From positions 2,033,300-2,097,299 of the forward strand of contig OX639990.1 of the NCBI GenBank assembly GCA_951828535.1: 64,000 bases of DNA, read 5' to 3'. Each line of letters opens with the position of its first letter. The stretch's first letter is position 1. Position numbers and translations under genes: made by a program. The notes under the pieces were generated by a model. It was not told where the DNA came from. It made no database searches and saw nothing but the letters and a program-made list of their open reading frames with translations. Below, piece by piece: positions 43,687-53,102 of the stretch. The DNA comes from an uncultured Candidatus Entotheonella sp. Its GTDB lineage: Bacteria; Tectomicrobia; Entotheonellia; Entotheonellales; Entotheonellaceae.

Positions 43687-45456
43687 ATGTTCAGAAAATC
43701 CGGCCCGTTTGCGCCATCATCGATCAACACGACATCATGGACCGTCCCCTATTCCAACAGGCTGTTCCGGCGTCACCCGTCGAGGGCATGGCGACGGGCG
43801 CTGACCGCGGGCGCGGGCATGGTCGTTTTGCTCGGCGTCGTCGGCTGCACCCCGCCGATCAGGATCATCAGCGATACCGAGTTGAAAGGAATAGCGAAAG
43901 TAGCAGAGGGCGTCGGAAAGATCGCAGAAGCGGGGACGGTAGCCACGCGGCCTCTGGAACATCTGAGCGAGAGCTTGGACAACCTCGGCGAGCTGGCGAC
44001 CGGTCCCCTGGCTCCGCAGTTGCCGGAACCCTCGACCGAAGCCGGCATCTCGGCAGGTCATGCGAACGCAGCCGAGGCGGCAATCCCGCCGGGCGGCGCC
44101 GACCCATGCCTGCGTCCTGTCCCTGGCCGTCGCGACCGCGGAGTCGATCAAGGTTCCTGAGGCCCGCGCCGCGGCGCTTTACCATATTGCGCTCGCATGG
44201 GCCAAAGCCGGTGACTTCGACAAGGCTATCGAAACCACGAACACGATCGACCCTGCCGCCGGCTCCTTCGGCCTGCCCTCCAGCCGCGCCGAGGCACTTG
44301 CCTGGATGGCGGTAGCGCAGGCCGAAGCCGATGGTAGCGAACAAGCGAACAAGACTTTCGCCGCGGCTCTCGATATCGCAAAAACGATTGAGAATCCCGG
44401 GGACCGCGCCTGGACGTTTGCCGAAATTGCGGCTGCGCGGGCCGTGGCAGGAGCCTTCGACGCAGCTTTTGACATTGTGAATAGGACCGGAGTCGCTAAC
44501 ACTGGCCTGAACATGCCGCGCGCGAGCGCGCTCAGCGCCAGTGCCACCGAGCAAGCCGTGGCCGGTGACATCGACGGAGCTCTCAAAACCGCACAGACGA
44601 TCGATCACTACGAATTTGACGACAGTGCGGTGCGCAACATCGCACAGGCGCAAGCCGAGGCTGGCGATATCGATGGGGCCTTCAAAACCGCGCAAATGAT
44701 CGAGCATCCCTATCGTCGGGCTGAGGCGCTTCGCGTTATCGCAAGGGAACTGTCAAGACCGGCAGTTTCGACGACGCTCTGGCAACCGTTGAGATGATCG
44801 AGCACGGGCCTCGCTACAACGACCGCGCCGAAGTCCTTCGCCATATCGCGGTAACGCAAGCCAGAGCCGGCAACGTTGGACAGGCCGAGAAGACGTTCGC
44901 CAAAGCACTCCAGGCCGCCAAGGCCAGGACCGACGAATATCTACCCTATACCAACGCCCAGGCGCTTGGCGACATTGCCACGGCGCGGGCCGAGACCGGC
45001 AACGTCGACAAGGCTCTCGACCTCGCAAAATCCATCGAGTTGACCTCTGTCCGCGCCGAGTTACTTGGCGTGATTGCTCTGGCGCAGGCTGAAGTCGGCA
45101 ATGCCGAGCAAGCCGACAAGACGCTCGCTGCCGCTCTCAATACTGCGAAGGCGATCAAGAAGCCCGCGACACGTTGTTCTGCGCTTGGAGCTATCGCGGG
45201 GTTGCTGGCCAAAGCCCGCGATATCGACAAGGCTCTCGACACCGCGAAATCGATCGAACTCGCCGATTGGCGCGTTCGGGCGCTTGTCGGGATAGCAGCC
45301 GCCATCTTGGAGAGGGATGCGTATGGTATTGTCGCTGCGCGGAATCCTTCGATTCAACCTTTCGGGGAGGAAGACCAGCTATTGAGCAGTCTGAAATACG
45401 GCTCGAATCCGTCTGCAAAGACTCGTTCCGTGATGAACTGTCCGAGCTTGCGGTAG
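43687..45456 (+). pseudogene. Repeat-containing lipoprotein with two frameshifts
   Basis: The first frame (43687-44160) has a long basic N-terminus, a hydrophobic stretch and lipobox LLGVVGC. Coding then moves to another frame at about 44100 (ACVLSLAVATAESIKV onward, to 44797) and to a third at about 44750 (KTGSFDDALATVEMIEH onward, to 45456). All three share a TPR-like repeat of about 30-35 residues of type AQAEAGDIDGAFKTAQMIE then RAEALRVIA. Restoring two single-base shifts would give one lipoprotein of about 580 residues. Sequencing error is an alternative explanation. Confidence 0.7.
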
Positions 45457-46060
45457 CTCTCCCACTGGGCCTCGTCGAAGAATTGGTCCGCCGTCGTCTG
45501 CTGTGGGAAATCCGGGTGGGCCGCATGGTAATGCGTGATGTCGGTCGGTTCATCGCCGACAAGTGCTGACTTGACGTAGACGATCAGTGATTCGGGGTTA
45601 GGTCGGTTCTCGTAGCGCACCCAGGCGAGCGCCGCATGCGCAAGTGATCGCCGCGGACGGTTCGGCGGCCCGAAGACCGGCTGCCTGGCCTGCGTGTCCT
45701 CGCCTGTGCTCGGGACCGCTTCTTCGTCCCATGGTCCACGGCGAAGCATCTCGAGGCTGCCAAAATGCGCGAGGCTCCCCAAGTACCTTTCATCCTCCGC
45801 GGTTCTCAGGCTGCCAAGCTCCTTGTGGTCGAGAAACTCGATCTCGGCGCTAAAGTCGATGCGCGCCCTACGGACGAGGTTAGCGAGGTCCTCGTAGGCG
45901 TAGTCGGGACCGGCTCCCGCGTCGACGATGACGATGAGGGGTAGCCGGCGCCGCATGACTTCGTACGCGCCCGTGCTCTCGAAATGGCCGCCGTCAGAGA
46001 GATACCACCATCGCCGGGCGACGCCGTGGAAGCGCGATTGGTATGATGGTTCCCATGCCT
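45354..46060 (-). pseudogene. C-terminal remnant of a patatin-like phospholipase
   Basis: The frame is open upstream of the ATG at 45956 and reads WWYLSDGGHFESTGAYEVMRRR, then LPLIVIVDAGAGPDYAYEDL and, near the end, TADQFFDEAQWESYRKLG. These segments match the C-terminal half of large bacterial patatin-like proteins, including a DGG catalytic Asp motif. The Ser nucleophile (GxSxG) domain is missing; the frame abuts the end of the upstream lipoprotein gene without a start. A truncated, probably inactive gene. Confidence 0.7.
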
Positions 46061-46063
46061 TCT

Positions 46064-47013
46064 CTAAAATAACTCGTCCACCTCGCCCACCGCTTTTCTG
46101 AAGTCCTGACGCGCTTTGATCAGGGAGGGAATTTGCCTCTTCGGATCGGCGATTGCCTTGGTCAATTCGCCATGCGCTGTGATCATCTTAACGAACATTT
46201 GTGCTGGCTTTGTGTTCACGAGGTCCGCGACTTCATCTGCCTCGGATAATTGTATCGTCAGTAGCACAAATTGCGCATGTTGGTTTTCGGGCTGAAATTC
46301 CATCGAAGCCGAATTCAACTCGAATGCATCTCGTTTCACATCGATATAGCCATCTCTCGTTTGGCTCTCCAAACAAATCAGAAGAAATGTTTTATCTGTG
46401 AGTACTTCTTGCATAATGCTCGTTAGATATTTCAGCACTTGCCATCGCTTGTAACTGAAGTAGTAGTCCCTCATCTTTTTGTAGAGATTCATAAGTTCAG
46501 CGAGTTTACTTAGCAATAAAAAGCTTTTGTCTTCGACGTCATAGCATTTATCTGGCCATTCTCTAGAATTGTTTAGAATATCCGTTAAGGACTTTACTAT
46601 CTCCTCAAGGAACTTGGATTTCTCATTTAAGGCATCGACATCTTGAGCCGTTACCAGGCCTTCCAGATGCGAGGCATAAGCGGAAAACAAGGATAGAAGC
46701 GTTCTGAATCCCTCCATATTCTCGTTCCCGCGCGGCGCTAATGGTTTGCCGTTCATCGTGATGCGACAAGGGCCGAGATTACCGTTGGGACCACAGTCCC
46801 CGCTCAGGTCGATAGCCGCTCTTTTTTTCTCTTTGAATTCCCGGATAACCTGGTTCCGTCGATACAGTTTCGGGGTATCGTCGAGACGGGACTTCATCGT
46901 GCTGATAACCTTGTCCGTGGAGGCATTGAAGTCCTTGATTTCGTTTCTGTAGGCTGCCGTGCTACATCCGGCCAGGCCATAGCGAGTCCAAGCATCAGAA
47001 CTGTAAACTTCAT
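46064..47013 (-). pseudogene. Lipoprotein with frameshift in its signal peptide
   Basis: The body (about 310 residues) is soluble, helical and unrecognised. Upstream of it, ATG 47013 begins MKFTVLMLGLAMA in one frame, while the body frame has LAGCSTAAYRNE at the same place. A single-base shift would join them into a normal lipoprotein signal with lipobox LAGC. As it stands, the body has no export signal. Start codons further upstream (47164) give a non-signal, GC-biased leader. AT content is higher than in neighbours, suggesting separate ancestry. Confidence 0.6.
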
Positions 47014-47061
47014 GCTCAGGTAACCTATTGTGCAACCTCCTCTCCATTAAAACGGAAAGTT

Positions 47062-47253
47062 CTATTTCTCGCAGGTGCACCCCTCGCCGACGCAGACGGG
47101 CGCTCCCGGCAGATGCCCGCAACCACAGAGGTTGCGGCCCTGGCTCCAGGCTTCCCGGCACCAAGCCAGGTGTTCAGCTTCGCGCGCCGCCTGCGCAGCC
47201 GCGGCGCGTTGGCGGCTCTGCTCCTGTCTGGACTCGTGCGCTGCAATCTGCGC
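47062..47253 (-). pseudogene. Cys-rich coiled-coil exported protein, C-terminal piece
   Basis: Reads QIAAHESRQEQSRQRAAAAQ, a coiled coil, then AWCREAWSQGRNLCGCGHLP and a final CVGEGCTCEK before the stop at 47062-47064. It joins in frame to the piece at 48509-48819 when the IS and one GCGC are removed. The Cys-dense tail suggests disulfides or metal binding. Confidence 0.75.
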
Positions 47254-47307
47254 TGGAGTTGACCCGCTTTCGTGGATACCTAATCCTTTTGGGAGGAGGA
47301 ATCCACG

Positions 47308-47622
47308 ATGCCACGAACACGTCCCGCATACCCGCCTGAGTTTCGCCACCAGATGGTGGAGCTGGTTCGCTCAGGTAGATCTGCTACGGAACTGGCCCGC
47401 GACTTCGAGTGCTGTGCGGAGACCATCCGCAAGTGGGTCCGCCAGGCCGACCTCGACGAAGGCCGCCGTGACGACGGCCTGACGAGCGACGATCGCGATG
47501 AGCTTCGCCGCCTACGCCGTGAAAACCGTCAGTTGCGTCTTGAGCGCGAGATACTGGCAAAAGCCACGGCCTGGTTTGCTCGGGAGACCGGCTCGGTACC
47601 CGCAAAGCCTTCGAGTTCATGA
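47308..47622 (+). CDS. IS3-family transposase OrfA (1255-bp IS, copy 1)
   Basis: 104 residues. HTH_Tnp_1 fold (YPPEFRHQMVELVRSGRSAT, then ELARDFECCAETIRKWVRQ) and a leucine-zipper segment (LRRLRRENRQLRLEREILAK). The stop overlaps the OrfB start by four bases. Confidence 0.9.
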   Translation: MPRTRPAYPPEFRHQMVELVRSGRSATELARDFECCAETIRKWVRQADLDEGRRDDGLTSDDRDELRRLRRENRQLRLEREILAKATAWFARETGSVPAKPSSS

Positions 47623-48467
47623 GAGCGAATCAGGCCCGTTACCCCATCGCCAAGGTGGCCCGTTTGCTCGGCGTCTCCCCGAGCGGGTACTACGCCTGGC
47701 GAGACCGTGAGTTGTCGCCTCGCCAGCAATACGATGCTGTCCTCAAGGCTTGCATCAGCAACATCCATCATCGCAGCCGCGGCACTTACGGAGCACCTCG
47801 AATTCACGCCGAGCTTGCCGCCGACGGTATCCATATCGGTCGCAAGCGCGTGGCCAGGTTGATGCGAGAGATGAGCCTGGTCGGGGTATCCAGACGCAAG
47901 GGAACACGCACCACGCGCCGCGACCACAGGCTTCGTCCAGCTCCAGACCTCGTTGAGCGCAGGTTCGAAGCCGATGCACCTGACCTTCTGTGGGTGGCCG
48001 ATATCACCTACGTGCCGACCTGGGCCGGATTCCTGTTTCTGGCGGTCGTCGTCGACGCCTTCAGCCGGCGGGTTGTGGGCTGGTCGATGGCCAATCACCT
48101 GCGCACCGAGCTGGTGCTCGAGGCGCTGAACATGGCGCTGTGGCAACGCCGTCCAGGCAGCGTCGTTCATCACAGCGATCAAGGTAGCCAATATACGTCC
48201 TACGCGTTCGGGAAACGCTGCCGAGAGATGGGCGTCGCGCCGTCCATGGGTTCGGTAGGTGACTGTTTTGACAACGCTATGGCGGAAAGTTTCTTCGCCA
48301 CCCTTGAATGCGAATTCATTGACCGGCGCGTATTCCGTACCCAAGCTGAGGCCCGCATGGCGATCTTCGAATACATAGAAGGCTGGTACAACCCACACCG
48401 TCGTCACTCTGGCCTCGGCTACCTGTCGCCACTAAACTTCGAGAGGAGCCATCAACAAGCTGCTTAA
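47619..48467 (+). CDS. IS3-family transposase OrfB (1255-bp IS, copy 1)
   Basis: 282 residues with HTH_21 (VARLLGVSPSGYYAWRDREL, YGAPRIHAEL) and DDE integrase core: LLWVADITYVPTWAGF, VVHHSDQGSQYTS, and NAMAESFFATLECEFI carrying Asp, Asp and Glu. Intact. Confidence 0.92.
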   Translation: MRANQARYPIAKVARLLGVSPSGYYAWRDRELSPRQQYDAVLKACISNIHHRSRGTYGAPRIHAELAADGIHIGRKRVARLMREMSLVGVSRRKGTRTTRRDHRLRPAPDLVERRFEADAPDLLWVADITYVPTWAGFLFLAVVVDAFSRRVVGWSMANHLRTELVLEALNMALWQRRPGSVVHHSDQGSQYTSYAFGKRCREMGVAPSMGSVGDCFDNAMAESFFATLECEFIDRRVFRTQAEARMAIFEYIEGWYNPHRRHSGLGYLSPLNFERSHQQAA

Positions 48468-48508
48468 ATGCCAAGCTATCAACTGTCCACGGAAACGGGG
48501 CAACTCCA

Positions 48509-48819
48509 GCGCCTCGTGTTTGCGTCGTTCGTCGGCAAGCCGTTGCTGTTTCAACTGTTCCTCTATCACGCGCTCTTCGTCGCGCTGCGCTTTCAAGGCT
48601 TCCAATTGCCGGTGAAGTGTTTCGGAAGTGATGCCTCCCTCTTTCCAACGACGACAGGCCGTCTCCTTGGCCTTCGCCCGTTCGTTATAGGCACCCGCAC
48701 GCCGTTCTGTCAGTCGTTTCGCTTCTGCTGACAGGTCGTCCATCAGCTTTGCTTCGAGAACAAGACAGGAGTGGAAGACACACCAGCATTCGCTTTCCAT
48801 ACGTGCGTCATAGGTCTTC
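48509..48819 (-). pseudogene. Cys-rich coiled-coil exported protein, middle piece
   Basis: Reads MESECWCVFHSCLVLEAKLM, then a long charged coiled coil (AKRLTERRAGAYNERAKAKE; LHRQLEALKAQRDEERVIEE). It continues in frame into the pieces on both sides once the two IS copies and one copy each of CTTC and GCGC are removed. Confidence 0.75.
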
Positions 48820-48873
48820 TGGAGTTGACCCGCTTTCGTGGATACCTAATCCTTTTGGGAGGAGGAATCCACG

Positions 48874-49188
48874 ATGCCACGAACACGTCCCGCATACCCG
48901 CCTGAGTTTCGCCACCAGATGGTGGAGCTGGTTCGCTCAGGTAGATCTGCTACGGAACTGGCCCGCGACTTCGAGTGCTGTGCGGAGACCATCCGCAAGT
49001 GGGTCCGCCAGGCCGACCTCGACGAAGGCCGCCGTGACGACGGCCTGACGAGCGACGATCGCGATGAGCTTCGCCGCCTACGCCGTGAAAACCGTCAGTT
49101 GCGTCTTGAGCGCGAGATACTGGCAAAAGCCACGGCCTGGTTTGCTCGGGAGACCGGCTCGGTACCCGCAAAGCCTTCGAGTTCATGA
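48874..49188 (+). CDS. IS3-family transposase OrfA (1255-bp IS, copy 2)
   Basis: Same protein as at 47308-47622: HTH followed by a leucine zipper; overlaps OrfB by four bases. Confidence 0.9.
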   Translation: MPRTRPAYPPEFRHQMVELVRSGRSATELARDFECCAETIRKWVRQADLDEGRRDDGLTSDDRDELRRLRRENRQLRLEREILAKATAWFARETGSVPAKPSSS

Positions 49189-50033
49189 GAGCGAATCAGG
49201 CCCGTTACCCCATCGCCAAGGTGGCCCGTTTGCTCGGCGTCTCCCCGAGCGGGTACTACGCCTGGCGAGACCGTGAGTTGTCGCCTCGCCAGCAATACGA
49301 TGCTGTCCTCAAGGCTTGCATCAGCAACATCCATCATCGCAGCCGCGGCACTTACGGAGCACCTCGAATTCACGCCGAGCTTGCCGCCGACGGTATCCAT
49401 ATCGGTCGCAAGCGCGTGGCCAGGTTGATGCGAGAGATGAGCCTGGTCGGGGTATCCAGACGCAAGGGAACACGCACCACGCGCCGCGACCACAGGCTTC
49501 GTCCAGCTCCAGACCTCGTTGAGCGCAGGTTCGAAGCCGATGCACCTGACCTTCTGTGGGTGGCCGATATCACCTACGTGCCGACCTGGGCCGGATTCCT
49601 GTTTCTGGCGGTCGTCGTCGACGCCTTCAGCCGGCGGGTTGTGGGCTGGTCGATGGCCAATCACCTGCGCACCGAGCTGGTGCTCGAGGCGCTGAACATG
49701 GCGCTGTGGCAACGCCGTCCAGGCAGCGTCGTTCATCACAGCGATCAAGGTAGCCAATATACGTCCTACGCGTTCGGGAAACGCTGCCGAGAGATGGGCG
49801 TCGCGCCGTCCATGGGTTCGGTAGGTGACTGTTTTGACAACGCTATGGCGGAAAGTTTCTTCGCCACCCTTGAATGCGAATTCATTGACCGGCGCGTATT
49901 CCGTACCCAAGCTGAGGCCCGCATGGCGATCTTCGAATACATAGAAGGCTGGTACAACCCACACCGTCGTCACTCTGGCCTCGGCTACCTGTCGCCACTA
50001 AACTTCGAGAGGAGCCATCAACAAGCTGCTTAA
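49185..50033 (+). CDS. IS3-family transposase OrfB (1255-bp IS, copy 2)
   Basis: Same protein as at 47619-48467, with an intact DDE core. Confidence 0.92.
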   Translation: MRANQARYPIAKVARLLGVSPSGYYAWRDRELSPRQQYDAVLKACISNIHHRSRGTYGAPRIHAELAADGIHIGRKRVARLMREMSLVGVSRRKGTRTTRRDHRLRPAPDLVERRFEADAPDLLWVADITYVPTWAGFLFLAVVVDAFSRRVVGWSMANHLRTELVLEALNMALWQRRPGSVVHHSDQGSQYTSYAFGKRCREMGVAPSMGSVGDCFDNAMAESFFATLECEFIDRRVFRTQAEARMAIFEYIEGWYNPHRRHSGLGYLSPLNFERSHQQAA

Positions 50034-50074
50034 ATGCCAAGCTATCAACTGTCCACGGAAACGGGGCAACTCCA

Positions 50075-50359
50075 CTTCGCTTCGGCGATTTCTTTCTCTT
50101 TTTCGGCAATTTCCTTCTCTTTGCGGATTCTCGGTATCTTGTCGAGTTCGTCCATGGGGTCGAACCCAGGGGCGCCTTCCTCGCTCAGAATGTCGTCGGC
50201 ATTGAACTCGGAGCCGTCTCCTTCGCCCATCCTATCGTCGCTCACGGCTATCCGGTCGCCGGGGTCGACGGATCGCAGAGCATCGTCGATTTCCAGACCT
50301 TGTCCGTAAGTCTGGTTGGCCAAGAGAATGACCAAGAGGAAAAGTAACATGCGAAGCAT
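50075..50359 (-). pseudogene. Cys-rich coiled-coil exported protein, N-terminal piece
   Basis: Starts MLRMLLFLLVILLANQTYGQ, a signal peptide, followed by an acidic linker (VSDDRMGEGDGSEFNADD) and the start of a coiled coil (IRKEKEIAEKEKEIAEAK). Joining 50075 to the middle piece gives EIAEAKTYDARMESECW in frame. The whole ancestral protein would be about 260 residues. I do not recognise the family. Confidence 0.75.
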
Positions 50360-50637
50360 CGGTCACCCCCATAAACTCAAGCATCCGGACTTTCTTGCCG
50401 AGTCATCATTTCCAGCGCCGAACTGGGCCCGCCGCGCCCCATCGACCGAGGTGACAGACTCGCCCATCATCCGTACACGGGCGGTCGCCAATCGTCACCG
50501 CCCCGACCGCCAACGCTCCAACATGGCCGGCCTCGCAAACCCGCGTAAACACCGACGAGCGCGTGTTCCCGAACCACCAAAAATCGTCCAGAGGGTTTCG
50601 CCCCTTGGCCCCCCGCATGAGGTAAAGAAATAAGGAT

Positions 50638-50925
50638 TCAAGGGGTAAGCGCCCGGGCAATGCGGAACCCGATGTAGCCGATCCAGATATCGGCTACGCT
50701 CCTGCCTCGAGTGGCGGCACGGAGGCTCCACGGATCGTCGCGCAAGTTGCCGCCGCGCAGCACACGCTTCGTACAATCCCCTCTCTCCCAGGCAGTGCCG
50801 TCGCTGGGCGCACCACGATAACTGTCATTCCGGCAGTCCTACACCCACTCCCACACGTTGCCGCTCGTGGCGTACAGCCCCAGCTCATTGGGCTGCTTTT
50901 GGCCAACCGGATGGGTCCTAATACT
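50638..50925 (-). pseudogene. Formylglycine-generating-enzyme-like (SUMF1) C-terminal remnant
   Basis: Reads HPVGQKQPNELGLYATSGNV, WEWV, an in-frame stop (TAG, 50839-50841), then DCRNDSYRGAPSDGTAWERG, CTKRVLRGGNL and IGFRIARALTP. This is the conserved C-terminal half of FGE/SUMF1-family proteins, where the stop position is usually Gln (CAG). The 5' part is cut off at about 50926, next to a TACTACAGTTG IS-like end. Confidence 0.8.
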
Positions 50926-51030
50926 ACAGTTGTAATCTACCACTATCGCCCTGGCATCGCTGATAATGACGGTATTCAGCTATCCCAATGATGGTGTGAC
51001 ACCGCCTGGACGATGAAAAATCTGCCAATA

Positions 51031-51369
51031 TCAGAGAGCCTTCGCGTTAAAATGAGAGCAAAATTGATGACGTCGCTTAAACCGCAACTGTAGTACTAGG
51101 GCTAAGGTGTAGAGGGCATCGGGTAGAAAAGAGAGCACGAATTGCGCCATGCGAGCGGGTTGGAGTTGCACGTGTTTGAAGAAGCGTTGCAGGCGTCGAT
51201 AGTGCGAGTCGATTTCGGCAGGACCAGGAAAGGCCGTGGCGAGTTGGGCCAGATTCACGGTTTTGACCTTGAACAAAGCGATGACGAGAGCCGTCAGGCA
51301 GGCGATGCGCGCGCGGTGCAAGCCAAAGGTCAATTGGAGTAAGTCAGTGAGCATGGTAGAGTGATTCAC
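51031..51369 (-). pseudogene. Truncated IS4-type transposase
   Basis: 112 residues. The N-terminus MNHSTMLTDLLQLTFGLHRA, then FPGPAEIDSHYRRLQRFFKH, matches the start of IS4-type transposases. The catalytic domain is absent; after LALVLQLRF the frame runs into unrelated sequence. Inverted copies of ACTACAGTTG at about 50931 and 51090 may be remnants of the element end. It separates the FGE-like remnant from the peptidoglycan-binding gene. Confidence 0.65.
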
Positions 51370-51519
51370 GGTGTAATCTCCTGAGACGTCAGTCGCTGTG
51401 GAGAGACTTGGGGACCTTCCACGATAGGAGGTTACACCTTGTCTTTCAACTACTTAATGATTTTTGTCGTGTACAGTGCTTCCCATTTCCGCCACGCCTC
51501 CTCTCGTTTGCGAGCTTCT

Positions 51520-51851
51520 TCACCTTCGCAGGCGTTCTGCTAGATCATCAATGTTGTAGAGTTTATTGTGAATTTTCTCTATGTGAGATTTTTCGTGCAC
51601 GATAGGAAAACCGTTCAAGTGCATCACATAGGGACGATTGTCCGGGCATGTCACGTTACCACCGGGACATGGCATACGGTTGAGTCCAAAATGCCAAAAT
51701 GAAAATTGTTTAGTGAAATCGACAATACCATTTCTCTTTGGCCACTTTGAGGGATGTGCGATTTTTGTGTGAGGTATACGCAATTGCTCGACTTTATATG
51801 AATAGCCTCTATTACCATCTTTATAGTATCTCCCTTTTCCAGAATACACGG
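51520..51851 (-). pseudogene. Peptidoglycan-binding exported protein, C-terminal piece
   Basis: Reads YSGKGRYYKDGNRGYSYKVE, then IAHPSKWPKRNGIVDFTKQF and MPCPGGNVTCPDNRPYVMHL, ending DDLAERLRR. It is separated from its 5' part by the IS at 51852-53118. With one ACGG kept, the frame is continuous through TDGCGSVYSGKGRYY. Just past the stop another frame continues EGEEARKREEAWRKWEALYT, so the true C-terminus may have been longer and frameshifted. Confidence 0.7.
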
Positions 51852-51914
51852 TGACCTAGCCCCTTGAATCCGGGCCACGGGGATGTAGAGTCCATTGTAG
51901 GGAGGATGGGCTCT

Positions 51915-52178
51915 ATGAAGCGCAGATTAACGGACCAGCAGATCATCGGTATGATCCGGGAGCAGGAGGCGGGGCTGAAGACTTCCGAGGTCTGCCGCAA
52001 ATACGGCATCAGCGACGCCACCTTCTACAAGTACAAGGCCAAGTACGGGGGCATGAGCGTCTCCGATGCGAGGAGGCTGCGCGCCCTGGAGGCGGAAAAC
52101 GCCAGGCTCAAGCGCCTTCTGGCCGATGCCATGCTCGACAATGCCGCTCTGAGGGATCTCACGACAAAAAACTTCTGA
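51915..52178 (+). CDS. IS3-family transposase OrfA (IS407-like, copy 2)
   Basis: Identical to the OrfA of copy 1 (HTH_Tnp_1 plus zipper). The A AAA AAC slippery site at 52166-52172 precedes its stop. Confidence 0.9.
   Translation: MKRRLTDQQIIGMIREQEAGLKTSEVCRKYGISDATFYKYKAKYGGMSVSDARRLRALEAENARLKRLLADAMLDNAALRDLTTKNF
52166..52172 (+). promoter_or_regulatory. Programmed -1 frameshift slippery heptamer
   Basis: A AAA AAC in the orfA frame, the same as at 1140 in copy 1. The -1 frame is open into orfB. Confidence 0.8.
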
Positions 52179-52210
52179 CGCCCGACGCCAAGCGGGTAGC
52201 CGTTCGGCAG

Positions 52211-53089
52211 GTGATGACTGTACACGGCTTGAGCGAGCGGCGGGCGTGTCAACTGGTTGGGCTGGATCGCTCCACGTTCCAGTATTACAAGAAGACGGGT
52301 ACGGACGCAGTCCTGAGGGAGCGGCTCAAGACGATGGCCGGCGAACGCCGCCGCTTCGGCTACCGGCGCCTGGGCATCCTGTTACACCGCGAGGGCTTCG
52401 TGGTTAATCACAAGAAGCTCTTTCGCCTTTACCGTGAAGAGGATCTGGCGGTGCGGCGCCGGCGGGGCCGCAAGCGGGCTTTGGGGACGCGCAGGCCCAC
52501 AATCGTACCGAGTCGCCCCAATGAACGCTGGAGCCTGGATTTCGTCTCTGACAGCCTTGCCGAAGGGCGAAAGTTCCGAGCCTTGTGCATCGTCGATGAC
52601 TTCTCGCGCGAAGCGCTGGCCATCGTGGCGGACTTCTCGCTATCAGGCGTTCGAGTGGTACGAGAGTTGGACCGACTTGTCTCGGTGCATGGCAGGCCTG
52701 TCCTGATTGTCTCGGACAACGGTACCGAGTTGACCAGTCACGCTGTTCTCAAGTGGTCGAAGGACACCCGGATCGACTGGCATTACATTGCGCCCGGCAA
52801 GCCGACGCAGAATGCTTTTGTGGAGAGCTTCAACGGCCGGTTTCGGGACGAATGCCTGAACGAGCATCTGTTCAGCACGTTGTCTGAGGCGCGCCATCTG
52901 ATTGAAGACTGGAGGCGGGACTACAACACTCTTCGGCCGCACAGCTCGTTAGGCGGCCTGTCGCCAAGCATCTACGCCGACCTCAGGCGCGTGCCTCGAC
53001 CTGCCTTGGCTGAACTGTATCAGGGCACTGGCGAGAAGGCTCGGATCGCAATGTCGAAAGAAGCAGCAACCATGAACAGACTCTACTGA
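52211..53089 (+). CDS. IS3-family transposase OrfB (IS407-like, copy 2)
   Basis: 292 residues with an intact rve core ([41 protein letters not shown]). Probably made as OrfAB. It is the likely unrecombined form, given the clean target duplication. Confidence 0.92.
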   Translation: MMTVHGLSERRACQLVGLDRSTFQYYKKTGTDAVLRERLKTMAGERRRFGYRRLGILLHREGFVVNHKKLFRLYREEDLAVRRRRGRKRALGTRRPTIVPSRPNERWSLDFVSDSLAEGRKFRALCIVDDFSREALAIVADFSLSGVRVVRELDRLVSVHGRPVLIVSDNGTELTSHAVLKWSKDTRIDWHYIAPGKPTQNAFVESFNGRFRDECLNEHLFSTLSEARHLIEDWRRDYNTLRPHSSLGGLSPSIYADLRRVPRPALAELYQGTGEKARIAMSKEAATMNRLY

Positions 53090-53102
53090 CCGGTGGCGGG
53101 AA

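Larger units (their letters stand above)
47254..48508 (+). mobile_element. IS3-family element, 1255 bp, copy 1
   Basis: Ends TGGAGTTGACCCG and (complement) TGGAGTTGCCCCG. Target duplication GCGC (47250-47253 and 48509-48512). The same element occurs at 48820-50074 in the same orientation. It interrupts the Cys-rich coiled-coil gene. Confidence 0.93.
48820..50074 (+). mobile_element. IS3-family element, 1255 bp, copy 2
   Basis: Apparently identical to 47254-48508, offset by 1566 bp, with its own target duplication CTTC (48816-48819 and 50075-50078). It was therefore inserted independently into the same gene rather than by tandem duplication. Confidence 0.93.
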
